Positions 26,555 to 36,713 of a DNA stretch of 64,000 nt are shown here, piece after piece. Position 1 is the stretch's first letter. Each line of letters begins with the position of its first letter. The stretch comes from Phenylobacterium sp. LH3H17. GTDB lineage: Bacteria; Pseudomonadota; Alphaproteobacteria; Caulobacterales; Caulobacteraceae. Position numbers and translations under genes: made by a program. Location of the stretch: assembly GCF_024298925.1 (NCBI RefSeq), contig NZ_CP101283.1, positions 1,178,001 through 1,242,000 on the forward strand. Reading direction: 5' to 3'. The notes below the pieces were generated by a model. It was not told where the DNA came from. It searched no databases and saw only the letters and a program-made list of their open reading frames with translations.

Positions 26555-27073
26555 ATGGGAGAGGAAACAACAACCAAAGACATCGCCGAATGGCGTCTGG
26601 AGCCCATCTCCGGCGCGGATCGCGAGCTCGTGGAGCAGATCAGCCTGCCGCCTGAACAGGAAGAGTTCGCTGGCACCCTGGACGAGGTGTTCGGCCGGCT
26701 GAACGAGCCCGACGCGGTGGGCCTGGAGCAGGGCTTCGCGGTGATCGCCCCCGACGACCGCGGCGTGGTGGGATTCTTCGTCCTGCGCGAGGGCCTGCGC
26801 CGGCCGCCCTGGGCGCCGCCCGGCACGGTCAGCCTGCACAACTTCCGGGTCCGGCCCGGCATGCAGGGCCAGGGCGTCGGGCGCCGCTGCATCGCCCTGC
26901 TGGAGGACTGGTTCGCCCGCGAGCGGCCGATTCAGCCGCAGCTCATGCTGGCGGTCAACGAGCGCAACACCGCCGCCATCGCCGCCTACCGGAAGATCGG
27001 CTTCGTCGACACCGGCCGCCGCCATGACGAGGGCGCCGGCGACCAGTTCGTCTTCGTCAAGCCGATGGCCTGA
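26555..27073 (+). CDS. GNAT-family N-acetyltransferase
   Basis: The 172-residue protein has a GNAT core: LHNFRVRPGMQGQGVGRRCIALLE gives the acetyl-CoA loop (QGQGVG), and LAVNERNTAAIAAYRKIGFVDTGRR the alpha4-beta6 end with the Tyr general acid. The nearest functional look is to ribosomal-protein or small-amine acetyltransferases of the RimI/SpeG style, but the substrate is unknown. I chose the ATG at 26555; an ATG 21 bp earlier is possible and neither has a strong ribosome site. It is convergent with flhA and 14 bp from its stop. Confidence 0.8.
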   Translation: MGEETTTKDIAEWRLEPISGADRELVEQISLPPEQEEFAGTLDEVFGRLNEPDAVGLEQGFAVIAPDDRGVVGFFVLREGLRRPPWAPPGTVSLHNFRVRPGMQGQGVGRRCIALLEDWFARERPIQPQLMLAVNERNTAAIAAYRKIGFVDTGRRHDEGAGDQFVFVKPMA

Positions 27074-27086
27074 CAAGGACTGGGGC

Positions 27087-29186
27087 CTAGATCGAACCCA
27101 CGGTCTTCAGCCGGGCCTTGGGATGGATCTCGTTCTGGCTGAGCACCGGGGTCTGGCCGCGGAAGCGCTCGATGATCGAGCGGACATAGGGCCGGATCTG
27201 CGGGCTGGTCAGCAGCACCGCGCTCTCGCCGGCCAGGGCCGCGCGCTCGAAGCTCTCGCGGACGCCGCGGATGAAGTCCTGCAGGCGTGAGGGGGCGAGA
27301 GCCAGCTGCTTCTCGTCGCCGGTCCCGATCAGGGCGTCGGCGAAGGCGTTCTCCCACTCGGCCGACATGGTGATGATCGGCAGGGCGCCGTCGTCGCCGC
27401 GGTGGGCGAAGGAGATCTGGCGGGCCAGGCGCGAGCGGACCTGCTCCACAAGCAGCACGATCGACTGGGTGTGCGGGGCGGCTTCGCCGACCCCTTCCAG
27501 GATGGCCGGGAGGTCGCGGATGGAGACCCGCTCGCGCAACAGGGCCTGCAGGACGCGCTGCAGGGTGGTGGCGGTGACCACGCTGGGGATCAGGTCCTCG
27601 ACCAGCTTCTTCTGTTCGCCCGGCAGCTCCTTCAGCAGCTTCTGCACCTCGGCGTAGGAGAGCAGGTCGGGCATGTTCTCCTTGAGGATCTCGGTCAGGT
27701 GGGTCGTGAGCACCGTGGCCGGGTCGACGATGGTGTAGCCGCGGAAGGTGGCCTCCTCGCGCAGGTTGTCGTCGATCCAGGTGGCGGGCAGGCCGAAGGC
27801 CGGCTCGCGCATGTGTTCGCCCGGCAGCTCCACCTGGCCGCCCGAGGGGTCCATGGCCATGAGCGCGCCCAGGCGCACCTCACCCTGGCCGCCCTCCATC
27901 TCCTTGATGCGGATCATGTAGCCCTGGGAGGGCAGGCGCATGTTGTCGAGGATGCGCACCGCGGGCATGACGAAGCCGAAGTCCGCGGCCAGGGTGCGGC
28001 GCAGGGCCTTGATCTGGTCGGTGAGCCGGCGGCCCTCCATGTCGTTGATCAGCGGCAGCAGGCCGTAGCCCAGCTCGATCTTGATCTCGTCGATGGCCAG
28101 GGACGAGCTGATCGGCTCGTCCTCGGGCGCAACCGGGGCGGTGGTCGGCACCAGCTCGACGGCGTTGTAGGCCGCCTCCTGGGCGTCCTGCGACCGGCGC
28201 CAGGAGAGGTAGCCCGCGCCGGCGGCCAGCGCCGCGAAGGGGATGATCGGCATGCCCGGGATAAAGGCGATGACCCCCGCCGAGGCGGCGACCATGCCCA
28301 GCGCGATGGGGTTCATGGCCAGCTGGGTGACCAGGGCCTTGTCGGCCGAGCCGTCGACGCCGGCCTTGGAGACCAGGAAGCCCGCGGCGATCGAGATGAT
28401 CAGGGCCGGGATCTGGCTGACCAGGCCGTCGCCGATGGTCATCAGGGTGTAGGTGGCCGCGGCCTGGCCGAGCGGCACCTTGTGCTGCACCACCCCGATC
28501 AGGATGCCGCCGATGATGTTGATGGCCACGATGATCAGGCCGGCGACGGCGTCGCCGCGCACGAACTTCGAAGCGCCGTCCATGGCGCCGAAGAAGGTCG
28601 ATTCCTGCTCCAACTCCTTGCGGCGCGTCTTGGCTTCGTCTTCCTCGATCAGCCCCGCCGACAGGTCGGCGTCGATGGCCATCTGCTTGCCGGGCATGGA
28701 GTCGAGGGTGAAGCGGGCGGCGACTTCGGCGATCCGGCCCGAACCCTTGGTGATGACCACGAAGTTCACGATCACCAGGATGGCGAAGACGATCACCCCG
28801 ATGACGAAGTTGCCCCCCATCATCAGATTGCCGAAGCCCTCGATGATCTTGCCGGCCCCGTGGGCGCCCTCGTGGCCATGGCCGAGGATCAGCCGGGTCG
28901 AGGCGATGTTCAGCCCCAGCCGGTAGAGGGTGGTGACCAGCAGCACCGTCGGGAAGGCGGTGAACTCCAGGGGCTTCTTGATGAGCAGGGAGGTCATCAG
29001 GATCAGCACCGAGGTGATGATCGAGATGGCCAGCAGCATGTCGAGCAGGAACGGCGGGATCGGCAGGATCAGCAGGATGACGATGCCGATGACGCCGACG
29101 GCCATCGCCACCTCGCCCTTCATCAGCCAACCCAGCATCTGGCGCGGGGAGGGCCGCTCGGCGACGTATGATCCTGCGTTGGCCAT
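27087..29186 (-). CDS. flhA: FlhA, flagellar type III export gate protein
   Basis: FlhA is the inner-membrane export gate that takes up flagellar substrates. The 699-residue length is usual. The first ~320 residues have about eight membrane helices with the family loop segments GRIAEVAARFTLDSMPGKQMAIDADLSAGLI and FVRGDAVAGLIIVAINIIGG; the cytoplasmic C-terminal domain contains REPAFGLPATWID and RILDNMRLPSQGYMIRIKE. It is the last gene of the fliF operon, 3 bp after flbD. The tail has LSQNEIHPKARLKTVGSI. The downstream gene converges. Confidence 0.97.
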   Translation of the reverse strand: MANAGSYVAERPSPRQMLGWLMKGEVAMAVGVIGIVILLILPIPPFLLDMLLAISIITSVLILMTSLLIKKPLEFTAFPTVLLVTTLYRLGLNIASTRLILGHGHEGAHGAGKIIEGFGNLMMGGNFVIGVIVFAILVIVNFVVITKGSGRIAEVAARFTLDSMPGKQMAIDADLSAGLIEEDEAKTRRKELEQESTFFGAMDGASKFVRGDAVAGLIIVAINIIGGILIGVVQHKVPLGQAAATYTLMTIGDGLVSQIPALIISIAAGFLVSKAGVDGSADKALVTQLAMNPIALGMVAASAGVIAFIPGMPIIPFAALAAGAGYLSWRRSQDAQEAAYNAVELVPTTAPVAPEDEPISSSLAIDEIKIELGYGLLPLINDMEGRRLTDQIKALRRTLAADFGFVMPAVRILDNMRLPSQGYMIRIKEMEGGQGEVRLGALMAMDPSGGQVELPGEHMREPAFGLPATWIDDNLREEATFRGYTIVDPATVLTTHLTEILKENMPDLLSYAEVQKLLKELPGEQKKLVEDLIPSVVTATTLQRVLQALLRERVSIRDLPAILEGVGEAAPHTQSIVLLVEQVRSRLARQISFAHRGDDGALPIITMSAEWENAFADALIGTGDEKQLALAPSRLQDFIRGVRESFERAALAGESAVLLTSPQIRPYVRSIIERFRGQTPVLSQNEIHPKARLKTVGSI

Positions 29187-29189
29187 GGG

Positions 29190-30557
29190 TTAGGCCGCGC
29201 TCGCGCCCATCTGCGGGGCGGGCACGGAGACCCCGGCCTCGGTGTATTCCTTCAGCTTGTTGCGCAGGGTGCGGATCGAGATCCCCAGGATGTTGGCCGC
29301 GTGCGTGCGGTTGCCAAGGCAGTGGCTGAGGGTGTCGATGATCAGCTGCTGCTCCATCTGCGCCACCGTCTGGCCGACGAAGGAGCGGGTGACAGCCTCG
29401 GCGGCGACCGCGGCGTGGGACGCCGCGCGGCTGGCCATGTCCGGCGGGGCCAGGGGCTGGCCGTCGGGCAGGCGGATGGCGGTTTCCTCGATCTCCGGAC
29501 CCGAGGCCATCAGCACCGCGCGGTGCATGGCGTTCTCCAGCTCGCGGACGTTGCCGGGCCAGCGATGGCCGGCCAGGCGGCGCTTGGCTTCGGCCGAGAG
29601 CGGCCGCTCGGGGGCGGCGTTGGCCTTGGCGTACTTCTTCACGAAGAACTCGGCCAGGGCGACCACGTCGCCGGGGCGCTCGCGCAGGGGCGGCAGGCGC
29701 AGGTTCACGACGTTCAGGCGATAGAGCAGGTCTTCCCGGAACGTCCCGTCCTTCACGGCCTGGGCCAGGTCGCGGTTGGAGGTGGCCAGGATGCGGATGT
29801 CGACCTTGACCGGCCGTGAGCCGCCCACGCGGTCGATCTCGCGCTCCTGGATGGCGCGCAGCAGCTTGGCCTGCAGGCGTGCGTCCATCTCCGAGATTTC
29901 GTCCAGCAGCAGGGTCCCCCCCGAGGCCTCCTCGAACTTGCCGATCCGGCGGGCCACGGCGCCGGTGAAGGCGCCTTTCTCGTGGCCGAAGAGTTCGCTC
30001 TCCAGGAGGTTCTCGGGGATGGCGGCGCAGTTGACCGAGATGAACGGCCGGCTGGCGCGCCGGGACTTCTGGTGGACGTAGCGGGCGACGACTTCCTTGC
30101 CCGACCCGCTCTCGCCGGTGATCAGGATGGAGGCCTCGGACGGGGCGACCTGGTCGGCGACGGCGAGGATGGCGGTCATGGCCGGATCCCGCACGATCAT
30201 CGGCTTGTCGTCGTCGGAGACCGCGGCCAGGACGGCGGCGATCATCTCGGCGTCCGGCGGGAGGGGAATGAACTCCTTGGCGCCGGCGCGGATCGCGTCG
30301 CCGGCCTTCTTGGCGTCGGCGTCGACGCCGCAGGCCACCACCGGCACCCGGATGCGCTCGGCCTCGTTGGCCTCGATCAGGGCGGCGATGTCCAGTTCGT
30401 AGTCGACCAGCAGCAGGTCGGCGCCTTGACCGGCGCGCAGGGCGTGGGTGGCCGCGGCGATGGTCTCGACGTGACTCACCTTGGCGCCCGCCGCCATCGC
30501 CATCTTCACGGCGGTGGAGAGCTGTCCGTTCAATTTACCGACGACCAGAAGCCGCAT
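29190..30557 (-). CDS. flbD: FlbD, sigma-54-dependent flagellar activator
   Basis: FlbD switches on late (class III/IV) flagellar genes with sigma-54 and represses fliF. The 455-residue protein has a receiver-like N-terminus (1-115) with LLLVDYELD in place of a standard phospho-acceptor loop, an AAA+ domain with Walker [11 protein letters not shown] (~145), the sigma-54 contact loop GAFTGA (~197) and Walker [13 protein letters not shown], and a Fis-type helix-turn-helix at the C-terminus ([23 protein letters not shown]). Position between fliN and flhA matches Caulobacter. The degenerate receiver pocket agrees with control by FliX rather than by a kinase, as known in Caulobacter. Confidence 0.96.
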   Translation of the reverse strand: MRLLVVGKLNGQLSTAVKMAMAAGAKVSHVETIAAATHALRAGQGADLLLVDYELDIAALIEANEAERIRVPVVACGVDADAKKAGDAIRAGAKEFIPLPPDAEMIAAVLAAVSDDDKPMIVRDPAMTAILAVADQVAPSEASILITGESGSGKEVVARYVHQKSRRASRPFISVNCAAIPENLLESELFGHEKGAFTGAVARRIGKFEEASGGTLLLDEISEMDARLQAKLLRAIQEREIDRVGGSRPVKVDIRILATSNRDLAQAVKDGTFREDLLYRLNVVNLRLPPLRERPGDVVALAEFFVKKYAKANAAPERPLSAEAKRRLAGHRWPGNVRELENAMHRAVLMASGPEIEETAIRLPDGQPLAPPDMASRAASHAAVAAEAVTRSFVGQTVAQMEQQLIIDTLSHCLGNRTHAANILGISIRTLRNKLKEYTEAGVSVPAPQMGASAA

Positions 30558-30585
30558 ACTCGTATCTCCCTTCGACGCTTAGGCT

Positions 30586-30924
30586 TCAGACCTGGGCGTC
30601 GCCGTCCTTGATGATTTCCGTCATGGTCACGCCCAGGCGGTCGTCGACGATGACGACCTCGCCCCGGGCGACCAGGCGGTTGTTGACGTAGATGTCGATG
30701 GCCTCGCCGACCTTGCGGTCCAGGTCGAGCACGCTGCCGGACTGGAGCTGGAGGAGCTGGGCCACCGACATGCTGGCGCGGCCGAGCACGGCGGAGATCG
30801 AGACCGGGACGTCGTATACCGCCTGCAGATCGGTGCCGGTCTTCTCCTCCATCTCGATGGACATCTCGGCCATCGGGTTTTCGGAAGGCGCGAATTCGTC
30901 GAGCTTGAGTTCGGTGTCGGACAT
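30586..30924 (-). CDS. fliN: FliN, flagellar motor switch protein
   Basis: The 112-residue protein has the SpoA (CheC-like) fold of the switch C-ring: VPVSISAVLGRASMSVAQLLQLQSGSVLDLDRKVGEAIDIYVNNRLVARGEVVIVDDRLGVTMTEI is nearly all conserved core. FliN forms the lower C-ring with FliM and binds FliH. An acidic N-terminal tail of ~35 residues precedes the domain. It lies 5 bp after fliH and 28 bp before flbD in the fliF operon. Confidence 0.95.
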   Translation of the reverse strand: MSDTELKLDEFAPSENPMAEMSIEMEEKTGTDLQAVYDVPVSISAVLGRASMSVAQLLQLQSGSVLDLDRKVGEAIDIYVNNRLVARGEVVIVDDRLGVTMTEIIKDGDAQV

Positions 30925-30929
30925 GGCTG

Positions 30930-31580
30930 TCAGCTCTCGCTTCCGGGAATGAGGGGTTCGGCGTGCAGGCCTTCGGCCGCGAGGGCTGCGTCGAGGGCGG
31001 CGGCGACGCGGACGGCGGCCGCGGCGGGGTCGAACGCCGCCGCCCCGTCGCCGAAATCGAGGGTGAAGGCGGCGGGCGCCATGCCGGGCATCGAGCGCAC
31101 CTGGATCGCGCCGCCGTAGCCGATGGCCTGGGCGGCCTCTTCGAGCACGGCCTGGAGGTTCTCGGCCAGGTCGGGGGCGGCGGCGACCATCAGGCGCGGC
31201 GCGGCCTCGATCTCGCGGGCGAGGTTCTCCATGGCGGCCCGGATCGGGGCCTCGGGGAACCTGGCGAGCGCCGCGTCGGCGATGGCCTTGCCGCAGGCCA
31301 GCGCCAGCTCGGCCGAGGCCACCCGGTGGTCGTGGGCTACGCCCGCCAGCTTGGGGAAGGCGGCGACGACCGAGGCGGCGACGCTGGAGAGCGCCTGGGC
31401 CTGGAGCGCGGCCATGGAGGCCAGGGCCTGGGCCTCGCCCTCGCCGAAGGCCATGGCGCGGACCTGCTCGACCTCTTCGATCGTGAACAGGCGCTTGGGC
31501 CGCGGCGGGGCGTAGGCGACGTCGCCGGCGCCGTCGAAGACGGTGTCGAAGCCGAACCTCTGGTGGGGTGCGTCGGCCAT
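30930..31580 (-). CDS. fliH: FliH/FlbE, flagellar export ATPase regulator
   Basis: The 216-residue protein has the N-terminal region PPRPKRLFTIEEVEQVRAMAFGEGEAQAL, a helical middle and a C-terminal V1/Vo-E-like domain, the layout of FliH, which holds FliI and docks it to FliN. In Caulobacter the gene in this place is called flbE. The ATG overlaps the fliG stop (TGATG), so translation is coupled. Sequence is poorly conserved across species, so the call rests partly on position between fliG and fliN. Confidence 0.88.
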   Translation of the reverse strand: MADAPHQRFGFDTVFDGAGDVAYAPPRPKRLFTIEEVEQVRAMAFGEGEAQALASMAALQAQALSSVAASVVAAFPKLAGVAHDHRVASAELALACGKAIADAALARFPEAPIRAAMENLAREIEAAPRLMVAAAPDLAENLQAVLEEAAQAIGYGGAIQVRSMPGMAPAAFTLDFGDGAAAFDPAAAAVRVAAALDAALAAEGLHAEPLIPGSES

Positions 31581-32605
31581 CAGTAGATCAGCTCATCGTC
31601 GCCGCCGGAGCCGGCCAGCATGATCTCACCCTTGGCGGCGAGGTCCTTGGCGACCTGGACCATGGCCATCTGGGCCTGGTCGACGTCGCGCAGGCGCACG
31701 GGGCCCATGCTCTCCATGTCCTCGCGCATGATCTTGGCGGCCCGTTCGGACATGTTGGAGAAGAACATTTCGCGCAGGCCGTCCGAGGCGCCCTTGAGCG
31801 CCAGGGCCAGCTGGTCCTTCTCGCAGCCGCGCAGCAGCGTCTGGACGCCGCCGGGATCGAGCTTGCTGAGGTCCTCGAAGACGAACATCAGGGCGCGGAT
31901 GCGCTCGGCGCTCTCGCGGTTGCGCTCCTCCAGGGCGGCGATGAAGCGCGCCTCGGTCTGGCGGTCGAAGGCGTTGAAGATGTCGGCCATCATCTCGTGG
32001 CTGTCGCGCTTGGAGGTGCGCGCCAGGTTCGACATGAACTCGGTCCGCAGGGTCTGTTCGATCTTGTCCAGGATCTCGCGCTGCACCGGCTCCATGCGGA
32101 GCATGCGGGTGACGCATTCCAGCGCGAAATCCTCGGGCAGGGCGGCCAGGACGCGGGCGGCGTGCTCGGACTTCACCTTGCTCAGCACGACGGCGACGGT
32201 CTGGGGGTATTCGTTCTTCAGGTAGTTGGCGAGCACGGCCTCGTTCACGTTGCCGAGCTTGTCCCACATGGTGCGGCCCGCCGGACCGCGGATCTCCTCC
32301 ATGAGGGTGTCGACCTTGTCGGCCGGCAGGAAGGCGGCCAGCAGGCGCTGGGTCTGTTCGAACGACCCCATGATCGCGCCGGCGCCGGACATGCCGGAGA
32401 TGAAGTCCACCAGGAGCTGCTCGACCACCGAGGCTGAGACATTCCCGAGGCCCGCCATGGCCTGGGAAATCTCCTTGATCTCCTCCTCGTCGAGCTGCTG
32501 CCAGATCGTGCCGTGATCCTCGCCGAGCGCGAGCAGGATCACCGCGGCCTTTTCGGGGCCGCTCAATCGGGCTGGATCGCTGATGGTCTTGAGCCTGGCG
32601 TTCAT
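31580..32605 (-). CDS. fliG: FliG, flagellar motor switch and torque protein
   Basis: FliG joins the MS-ring to the C-ring and contacts the stator. The 341-residue protein has the three armadillo-like domains: [17 protein letters not shown] at the N-terminus, the middle EHPQ-like motif region ([16 protein letters not shown]), and the C-terminal torque helix with charged residues ([32 protein letters not shown]). The ATG overlaps the fliF stop by 4 bp. It is the second gene of the fliF operon. Confidence 0.97.
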   Translation of the reverse strand: MNARLKTISDPARLSGPEKAAVILLALGEDHGTIWQQLDEEEIKEISQAMAGLGNVSASVVEQLLVDFISGMSGAGAIMGSFEQTQRLLAAFLPADKVDTLMEEIRGPAGRTMWDKLGNVNEAVLANYLKNEYPQTVAVVLSKVKSEHAARVLAALPEDFALECVTRMLRMEPVQREILDKIEQTLRTEFMSNLARTSKRDSHEMMADIFNAFDRQTEARFIAALEERNRESAERIRALMFVFEDLSKLDPGGVQTLLRGCEKDQLALALKGASDGLREMFFSNMSERAAKIMREDMESMGPVRLRDVDQAQMAMVQVAKDLAAKGEIMLAGSGGDDELIY

Positions 32606-34263
32606 GTGGTCTCATGCAGCCAGGTGCGCAGGAGCGAGACCGACTCCTCGGGATGGTTGTCGACGAACTCGGCGACCCGCTTGACCGAGGAGGCCTTCAC
32701 CTGGCCCTCGATGCGCGCGATGTCGATGCGCTGCTCCAGCTCGTTGCCCGGGCCGGGAAGGGCCAGGGCCTGGCCGGTGGCGGGATCGACCTGGACCTGC
32801 ATCTGCTGGCCGTCATTGGTGGTCACCACCCGGGTCATGCCCGGGCCGGCCGCGGTCAGGTGGGACAGGGAGCGGCCGCCGCCACCGCCCCCACCGCTGT
32901 TGCGCAGCAGCGGGCGGACCACGAACAGCATCATCAGGATGGCGACCAGGGCCAGGATCGCCAGCTCCACGGCGCGCATGATGTCGTTCTTGTCGAAGCC
33001 CATCAGCGGATTGGCCGCCTCGGTGCCGCCCGCGTCGGCGACGGTAGGGAAACGGACATTGACCACGGTCACCTGGTCGCCGCGGTCGGCGTTGTAGCCG
33101 ACGGCGGTGCGCACCAGCTGCTCGATGCGGGCCATCTCCTGGGCCGAACGCGGGGTGTAGGCGCCGGGCTTGCCGTCGGCGCCGAGCGCGGTGGCGCCGT
33201 CGATGGCCACGGCGACCGACAGGCGCTTCACCTGGCCGGGCTCGTTGACTTCGGTCCGCGTGGTCTTGGAGATCTCATAGTTGGTGGTCGAGGTGGTGGT
33301 GGCGCTGGTGGAGCCCGTCAGGCCCTCGTCATTGGCGCCGGCGCCGGTGGGGATGTTGGCGCTGGCCGAGACCCCGCCGTTGGCGTCGGCCGCGTTCTCC
33401 TTGGCGCTCTCCTCGTTGGTCGATTCCGAGCGGATCACCTGACCGTCCGGGTCGAAGGTCTCCTGCTGGACGGTGACCCGGGCGAGGTCGAGATCGGCGG
33501 TGACATTGACCCGCGCCTTGCCGGCGCCGACCACGCCCTCGACCAGACCCTTGACGGTCTTGGCGATGCGCTGCTCGACCTCGCTGCGGCGGCCGTCGGC
33601 GGCCTGGCCGGCGAAGCCGTCCTCGCCAGCCGAGAGCTGTTTGGCGTGCTGGTCGACCACGGTGACGCGGCCGGGCTTCAGGTTCGGCACGGCGCTGGCG
33701 ATCAGGTTCTGGATGGCCTGGACCTGGTCCTGGCTGGGCTCGCGCCCGCCGACCCCGATGCTCACCGAGGCCGAGGGCTGCTCGGCCTCTTCCTCGAAGA
33801 GCTGGCGCTTGGGCAGGACCAGGTGGACGCGGGCCGAGGCCACGCCGTCCAGGCTCTGGATGGTGCGGGCCAGTTCCCCTTCCAGGGCGCGCTGGCGGTT
33901 GAGCTGCTGGACGAAGTCCGTCTGGCCCATGGTGTTGCCGCCGTCGAAGATCTCGTAGCCCACCGAGCCCGAGGTCGGCAGGCCCTTGCCCGACAGCATC
34001 AGGCGCGTTGAGGCGACCTCGTCGCGCGGGACCATGATGGTGGAGCCGTCGCCCTTGACCTCGTACTTGACGCCGCCCTGGTCGAGGGCCGCGGTGATCG
34101 AGCCGGCTTCCTTCAGGTCGAGGTTCGAATAGAGCAGCGCCTTGGGTTCGCCCAATCCCATGGTCAGGGCGAACAGCGCCGCGGCGACGCCCGCTCCGAT
34201 CCCCAGGATGGCCGCCAGCCGTCCGATTCCGAACTTCTGCAGGGCGGCGACGAAGCTATTCAA
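32602..34263 (-). CDS. fliF: FliF, flagellar MS-ring protein
   Basis: FliF forms the MS-ring in the inner membrane, the first structure of the basal body. The 553-residue length is usual. The first membrane helix ([20 protein letters not shown], ~18-37) and second ([20 protein letters not shown], ~430-450) flank the periplasmic YscJ-like domain with [19 protein letters not shown] and [20 protein letters not shown]-type glycine run after helix 2 leads to the FliG-binding tail. It heads the operon fliF-fliG-fliH-fliN-flbD-flhA. The 200 bp upstream are A/T-rich in part and likely hold CtrA/FlbD sites. Confidence 0.96.
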   Translation of the reverse strand: MNSFVAALQKFGIGRLAAILGIGAGVAAALFALTMGLGEPKALLYSNLDLKEAGSITAALDQGGVKYEVKGDGSTIMVPRDEVASTRLMLSGKGLPTSGSVGYEIFDGGNTMGQTDFVQQLNRQRALEGELARTIQSLDGVASARVHLVLPKRQLFEEEAEQPSASVSIGVGGREPSQDQVQAIQNLIASAVPNLKPGRVTVVDQHAKQLSAGEDGFAGQAADGRRSEVEQRIAKTVKGLVEGVVGAGKARVNVTADLDLARVTVQQETFDPDGQVIRSESTNEESAKENAADANGGVSASANIPTGAGANDEGLTGSTSATTTSTTNYEISKTTRTEVNEPGQVKRLSVAVAIDGATALGADGKPGAYTPRSAQEMARIEQLVRTAVGYNADRGDQVTVVNVRFPTVADAGGTEAANPLMGFDKNDIMRAVELAILALVAILMMLFVVRPLLRNSGGGGGGGRSLSHLTAAGPGMTRVVTTNDGQQMQVQVDPATGQALALPGPGNELEQRIDIARIEGQVKASSVKRVAEFVDNHPEESVSLLRTWLHETT

Positions 34264-34384
34264 CGCGGGCGTCCTTCCCGAGATACGCGGGACGAACGCA
34301 GAAAGCCGCCCGCCGCTAGGCAGGATTTACCCAGTGCTTGGTAAACGACGCGTTTAAAGCCGTGGTGAAGGCGGCGGCAAATCG

Positions 34385-34402
34385 TACTGAATTTATTCAG
34401 TA
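34385..34402. promoter_or_regulatory. Perfect palindrome upstream of fliF
   Basis: TACTGAAT-TT-ATTCAGTA is an 8-bp perfect inverted repeat in a locally A/T-rich stretch, 122 bp before the fliF start and 63 bp after the serine-hydrolase stop. It may be an operator of the fliF operon. No T-tract of normal length follows on the minus strand, so a terminator is less likely. The rest of the 34264-34464 gap shows TTTAAA and GGTAAAC words but no exact CtrA box. Confidence 0.45.
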
Positions 34403-34464
34403 ACCTTTATTTCCGCCTCGGGCGGCGCGGGCCCGTGTTCATGAATTCCCGCCCAGGCGCCGAA

Positions 34465-36648
34465 TCAGCCGCTCCAGGGGCTGAGGACGCCCCAGAACCA
34501 CAGCACCACGGCGAAGGCGGAATAGAGCAGCACCGTCACCGAGAAGGCGAGCTTGCGCAGCGGCGTCCAGGAATCCACCCGCCGGCCGCCGCGCCAGATG
34601 GCCGGCAGCAGGAGCAGGGTCGCCAGGGTGAGCGCCGCGGCCACCAGGGCGCAGGCGGAGGCGATGAACAGGAAGGGTCCCGGCCAGCCGTACATCACAT
34701 TGGCGATGTCGCCGGTGCGCGAGGCCCACAGCCCGAACAGGACCAGCATGGTCAGCCACAGGGCGGCCTGGATGTTCTGGATCAGGCTGGCGCGGCTCTG
34801 CACCGGTGTCTCGCGGAACTCCCGGCGGTTGCGCAGGAAGATGCCGGCCAGGGTCGCGGCGGCGGCGGCGCCGGTCAGGATCGCCAAGGTCATGGCCGTG
34901 GAGGGATTTTTCCAGAAGCCGGCCCGCTCGAAGGTCTGGTCGCCGAAGGCGCCCTGGAAGCTCTTGGCGCGGTCGTCGCCCATCTTGAAGGCCAGGTGTT
35001 CGGAGCCGGTGGTGGAGATGAAGCGGCCCTCGGCGAGATCGCCCTCGGGGACCCAGGTCTTGGCGCCGAGGAAGTTCGTCGTGACCAGACGGCCCCGGCC
35101 GTCGACCTTGACGGTGGTCCCGCCCGTGGCCAGGCCGACGATCGACTCCAGGCCGCGATAGGCGCGGCGGGTGCCCAGATAGTAACCCTCAAAGGCGCGA
35201 GCCTGGTCCTTCAACGCCTCCGAACCGGGACGCGGATAGGCCTGCGGTGGGGCGTAGAACTGGCCCACCACCTGGCCGGCCAGACCCATGGCCAGATCGC
35301 CGCCGGTCTCGGTGTTGGTGCTGACGAAGACGCCCAGGCCGAGATTCGGCACGACCACCATGTTCGACAGGAAGGACAGGGTGCCGCCGGCGTGGCCGAA
35401 GCCGGTGCGCCCGCCGGGCAGGCTGTATTCGATGAAGCCGTGGCGCCAGCCGCTGATCCCGGCCGGGGTCTTGCGCAGCGGGGTGCGGAAGGCCTGGGCC
35501 GCGCCGGGGCCGTAGATGGTCGCGCCGTCGATCACGCCGCCGTTCAGCAGGAGCTGCATGTAGCGGGCCATGTCGGCCGCGGTGGACGAGGCCGAGCCGG
35601 CGGGGGCGATGTGGCCGATATGTTCGAACGGCCGCGCCTCGAAGCCGCTCGGGGTCCAGCGATAGCCCTCGGAGATATTGCCCGCCAGGCGGCGGGGGAT
35701 GGCGCCCGCGATGCCCGACTTCGGCTCGTGCGGCTCGCGGAAACTGGTGTTGCGCATGCCGGCGGGCATGAGGATCGACTCCTCGATCAGCCGCTCGAAG
35801 GGTTTGCCCGAGACATAGGACACCGCCTCGCCGGCCAGGGCCGCGCCGTAGTTGGAATAGCTGGCGACCTCGCCCGGAGCGCGGACGCGCCGCGGCCGTT
35901 CCTGGCGCAGATACTCGTCCATCGACCGCTCGCGGGCGAAGTTGCGCTCGAACAGGTGGCCCAGCGCACGGTCCTCGAAGCCCGGCGAATGGTCCATGAG
36001 GTTGACGATCCGCACGGGTGTGCGGAAGCCCTGGTCGCGGATCTGCAGGCGTTCGGGCAGGTAGAGATTGACCGGGGCGTCCTTGCGGATGCGGCCGGCC
36101 TCGATCTCCTTCATCAGGGCGATCCAGGTGAAGGTCTTGGAGATCGAACCCACGCGGAACAGGGTGGCGTCCGGATCGACCTTGCGGGCGGGGTTGAGGC
36201 TCGCGAAGCCGTAGCCCTTCTTGAGGACCACCTGGCCGTTCTGCACCACCGAAACGGTGACGCCGGCGATGTGGTCGCGGGCCATGGCGCTGCGCACCAC
36301 GCCGTCGACGAAGGCCTCGAGTTCGGCCGGGGGCAGGGTCTCGGCGGGGGCCAGGCGCGCGCCGCTGGGGGTGACCGGCAAGGCGGGGACCACGCCGATC
36401 GGGGCCGTGGGCGTCGCCGCCGCCGCCGTGGCGGCGGGCGCCGGCCGGGTCGCCGCCGGGCGTGGCGCGGCAGGGCGGGCAGGGCGCTGCAGGCTGGTAT
36501 AGGGCGCCGGCGCTGCTGGGATGGGCGCCGCGGGGATGGGCGCGGCGGGGATGGGCGCCGCGGGCGCGGCCTGGTCCTGCGCCAGGGCGGCGGAGCCAGC
36601 GCACAGGGTGAGGGCGGCCGCCAAAACGGCCTTGATCGTCAAACGCAT
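34465..36648 (-). CDS. Serine hydrolase of the beta-lactamase/penicillin-binding family with membrane C-terminus
   Basis: The protein (727 residues from the ATG at 36648) has a signal peptide (LAAALTLCAGSAALAQ), an Ala/Pro linker with three AAPIP repeats, and a class-C beta-lactamase-like domain: SxxK as Ser168-Ile-Ser-Lys171, YSN in EVASYSNYGAAL, and HAG in GFGHAGG in place of KTG. The final ~170 residues carry four or five transmembrane helices. Such proteins act as D-aminopeptidases, esterases or carboxypeptidases, rarely as true beta-lactamases. A six-residue longer start at a GTG is possible. The gene is upstream of fliF on the same strand but probably separate. Confidence 0.82.
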   Translation of the reverse strand: MRLTIKAVLAAALTLCAGSAALAQDQAAPAAPIPAAPIPAAPIPAAPAPYTSLQRPARPAAPRPAATRPAPAATAAAATPTAPIGVVPALPVTPSGARLAPAETLPPAELEAFVDGVVRSAMARDHIAGVTVSVVQNGQVVLKKGYGFASLNPARKVDPDATLFRVGSISKTFTWIALMKEIEAGRIRKDAPVNLYLPERLQIRDQGFRTPVRIVNLMDHSPGFEDRALGHLFERNFARERSMDEYLRQERPRRVRAPGEVASYSNYGAALAGEAVSYVSGKPFERLIEESILMPAGMRNTSFREPHEPKSGIAGAIPRRLAGNISEGYRWTPSGFEARPFEHIGHIAPAGSASSTAADMARYMQLLLNGGVIDGATIYGPGAAQAFRTPLRKTPAGISGWRHGFIEYSLPGGRTGFGHAGGTLSFLSNMVVVPNLGLGVFVSTNTETGGDLAMGLAGQVVGQFYAPPQAYPRPGSEALKDQARAFEGYYLGTRRAYRGLESIVGLATGGTTVKVDGRGRLVTTNFLGAKTWVPEGDLAEGRFISTTGSEHLAFKMGDDRAKSFQGAFGDQTFERAGFWKNPSTAMTLAILTGAAAAATLAGIFLRNRREFRETPVQSRASLIQNIQAALWLTMLVLFGLWASRTGDIANVMYGWPGPFLFIASACALVAAALTLATLLLLPAIWRGGRRVDSWTPLRKLAFSVTVLLYSAFAVVLWFWGVLSPWSG
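36518..36562. repeat. 15-bp tandem repeat coding AAPIP
   Basis: Three copies of a 15-bp unit (GGGATGGGCGCCGCG or one-base variant) lie inside the serine-hydrolase linker and encode Ala-Ala-Pro-Ile-Pro three times. Copy number could vary by slippage and would change linker length by five residues per step. Confidence 0.8.
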
Positions 36649-36713
36649 GTAAGAATTTCCGCCCACCGGTTCATGCAGGTAAGTCCCCTTGTAGGCGCCC
36701 TCTTGGGACAGCG

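Noticed and set aside
27402..29171. 589-codon forward frame in the flhA region
   Set aside because: Antisense to flhA; His/Asp/Gly-rich shadow composition.
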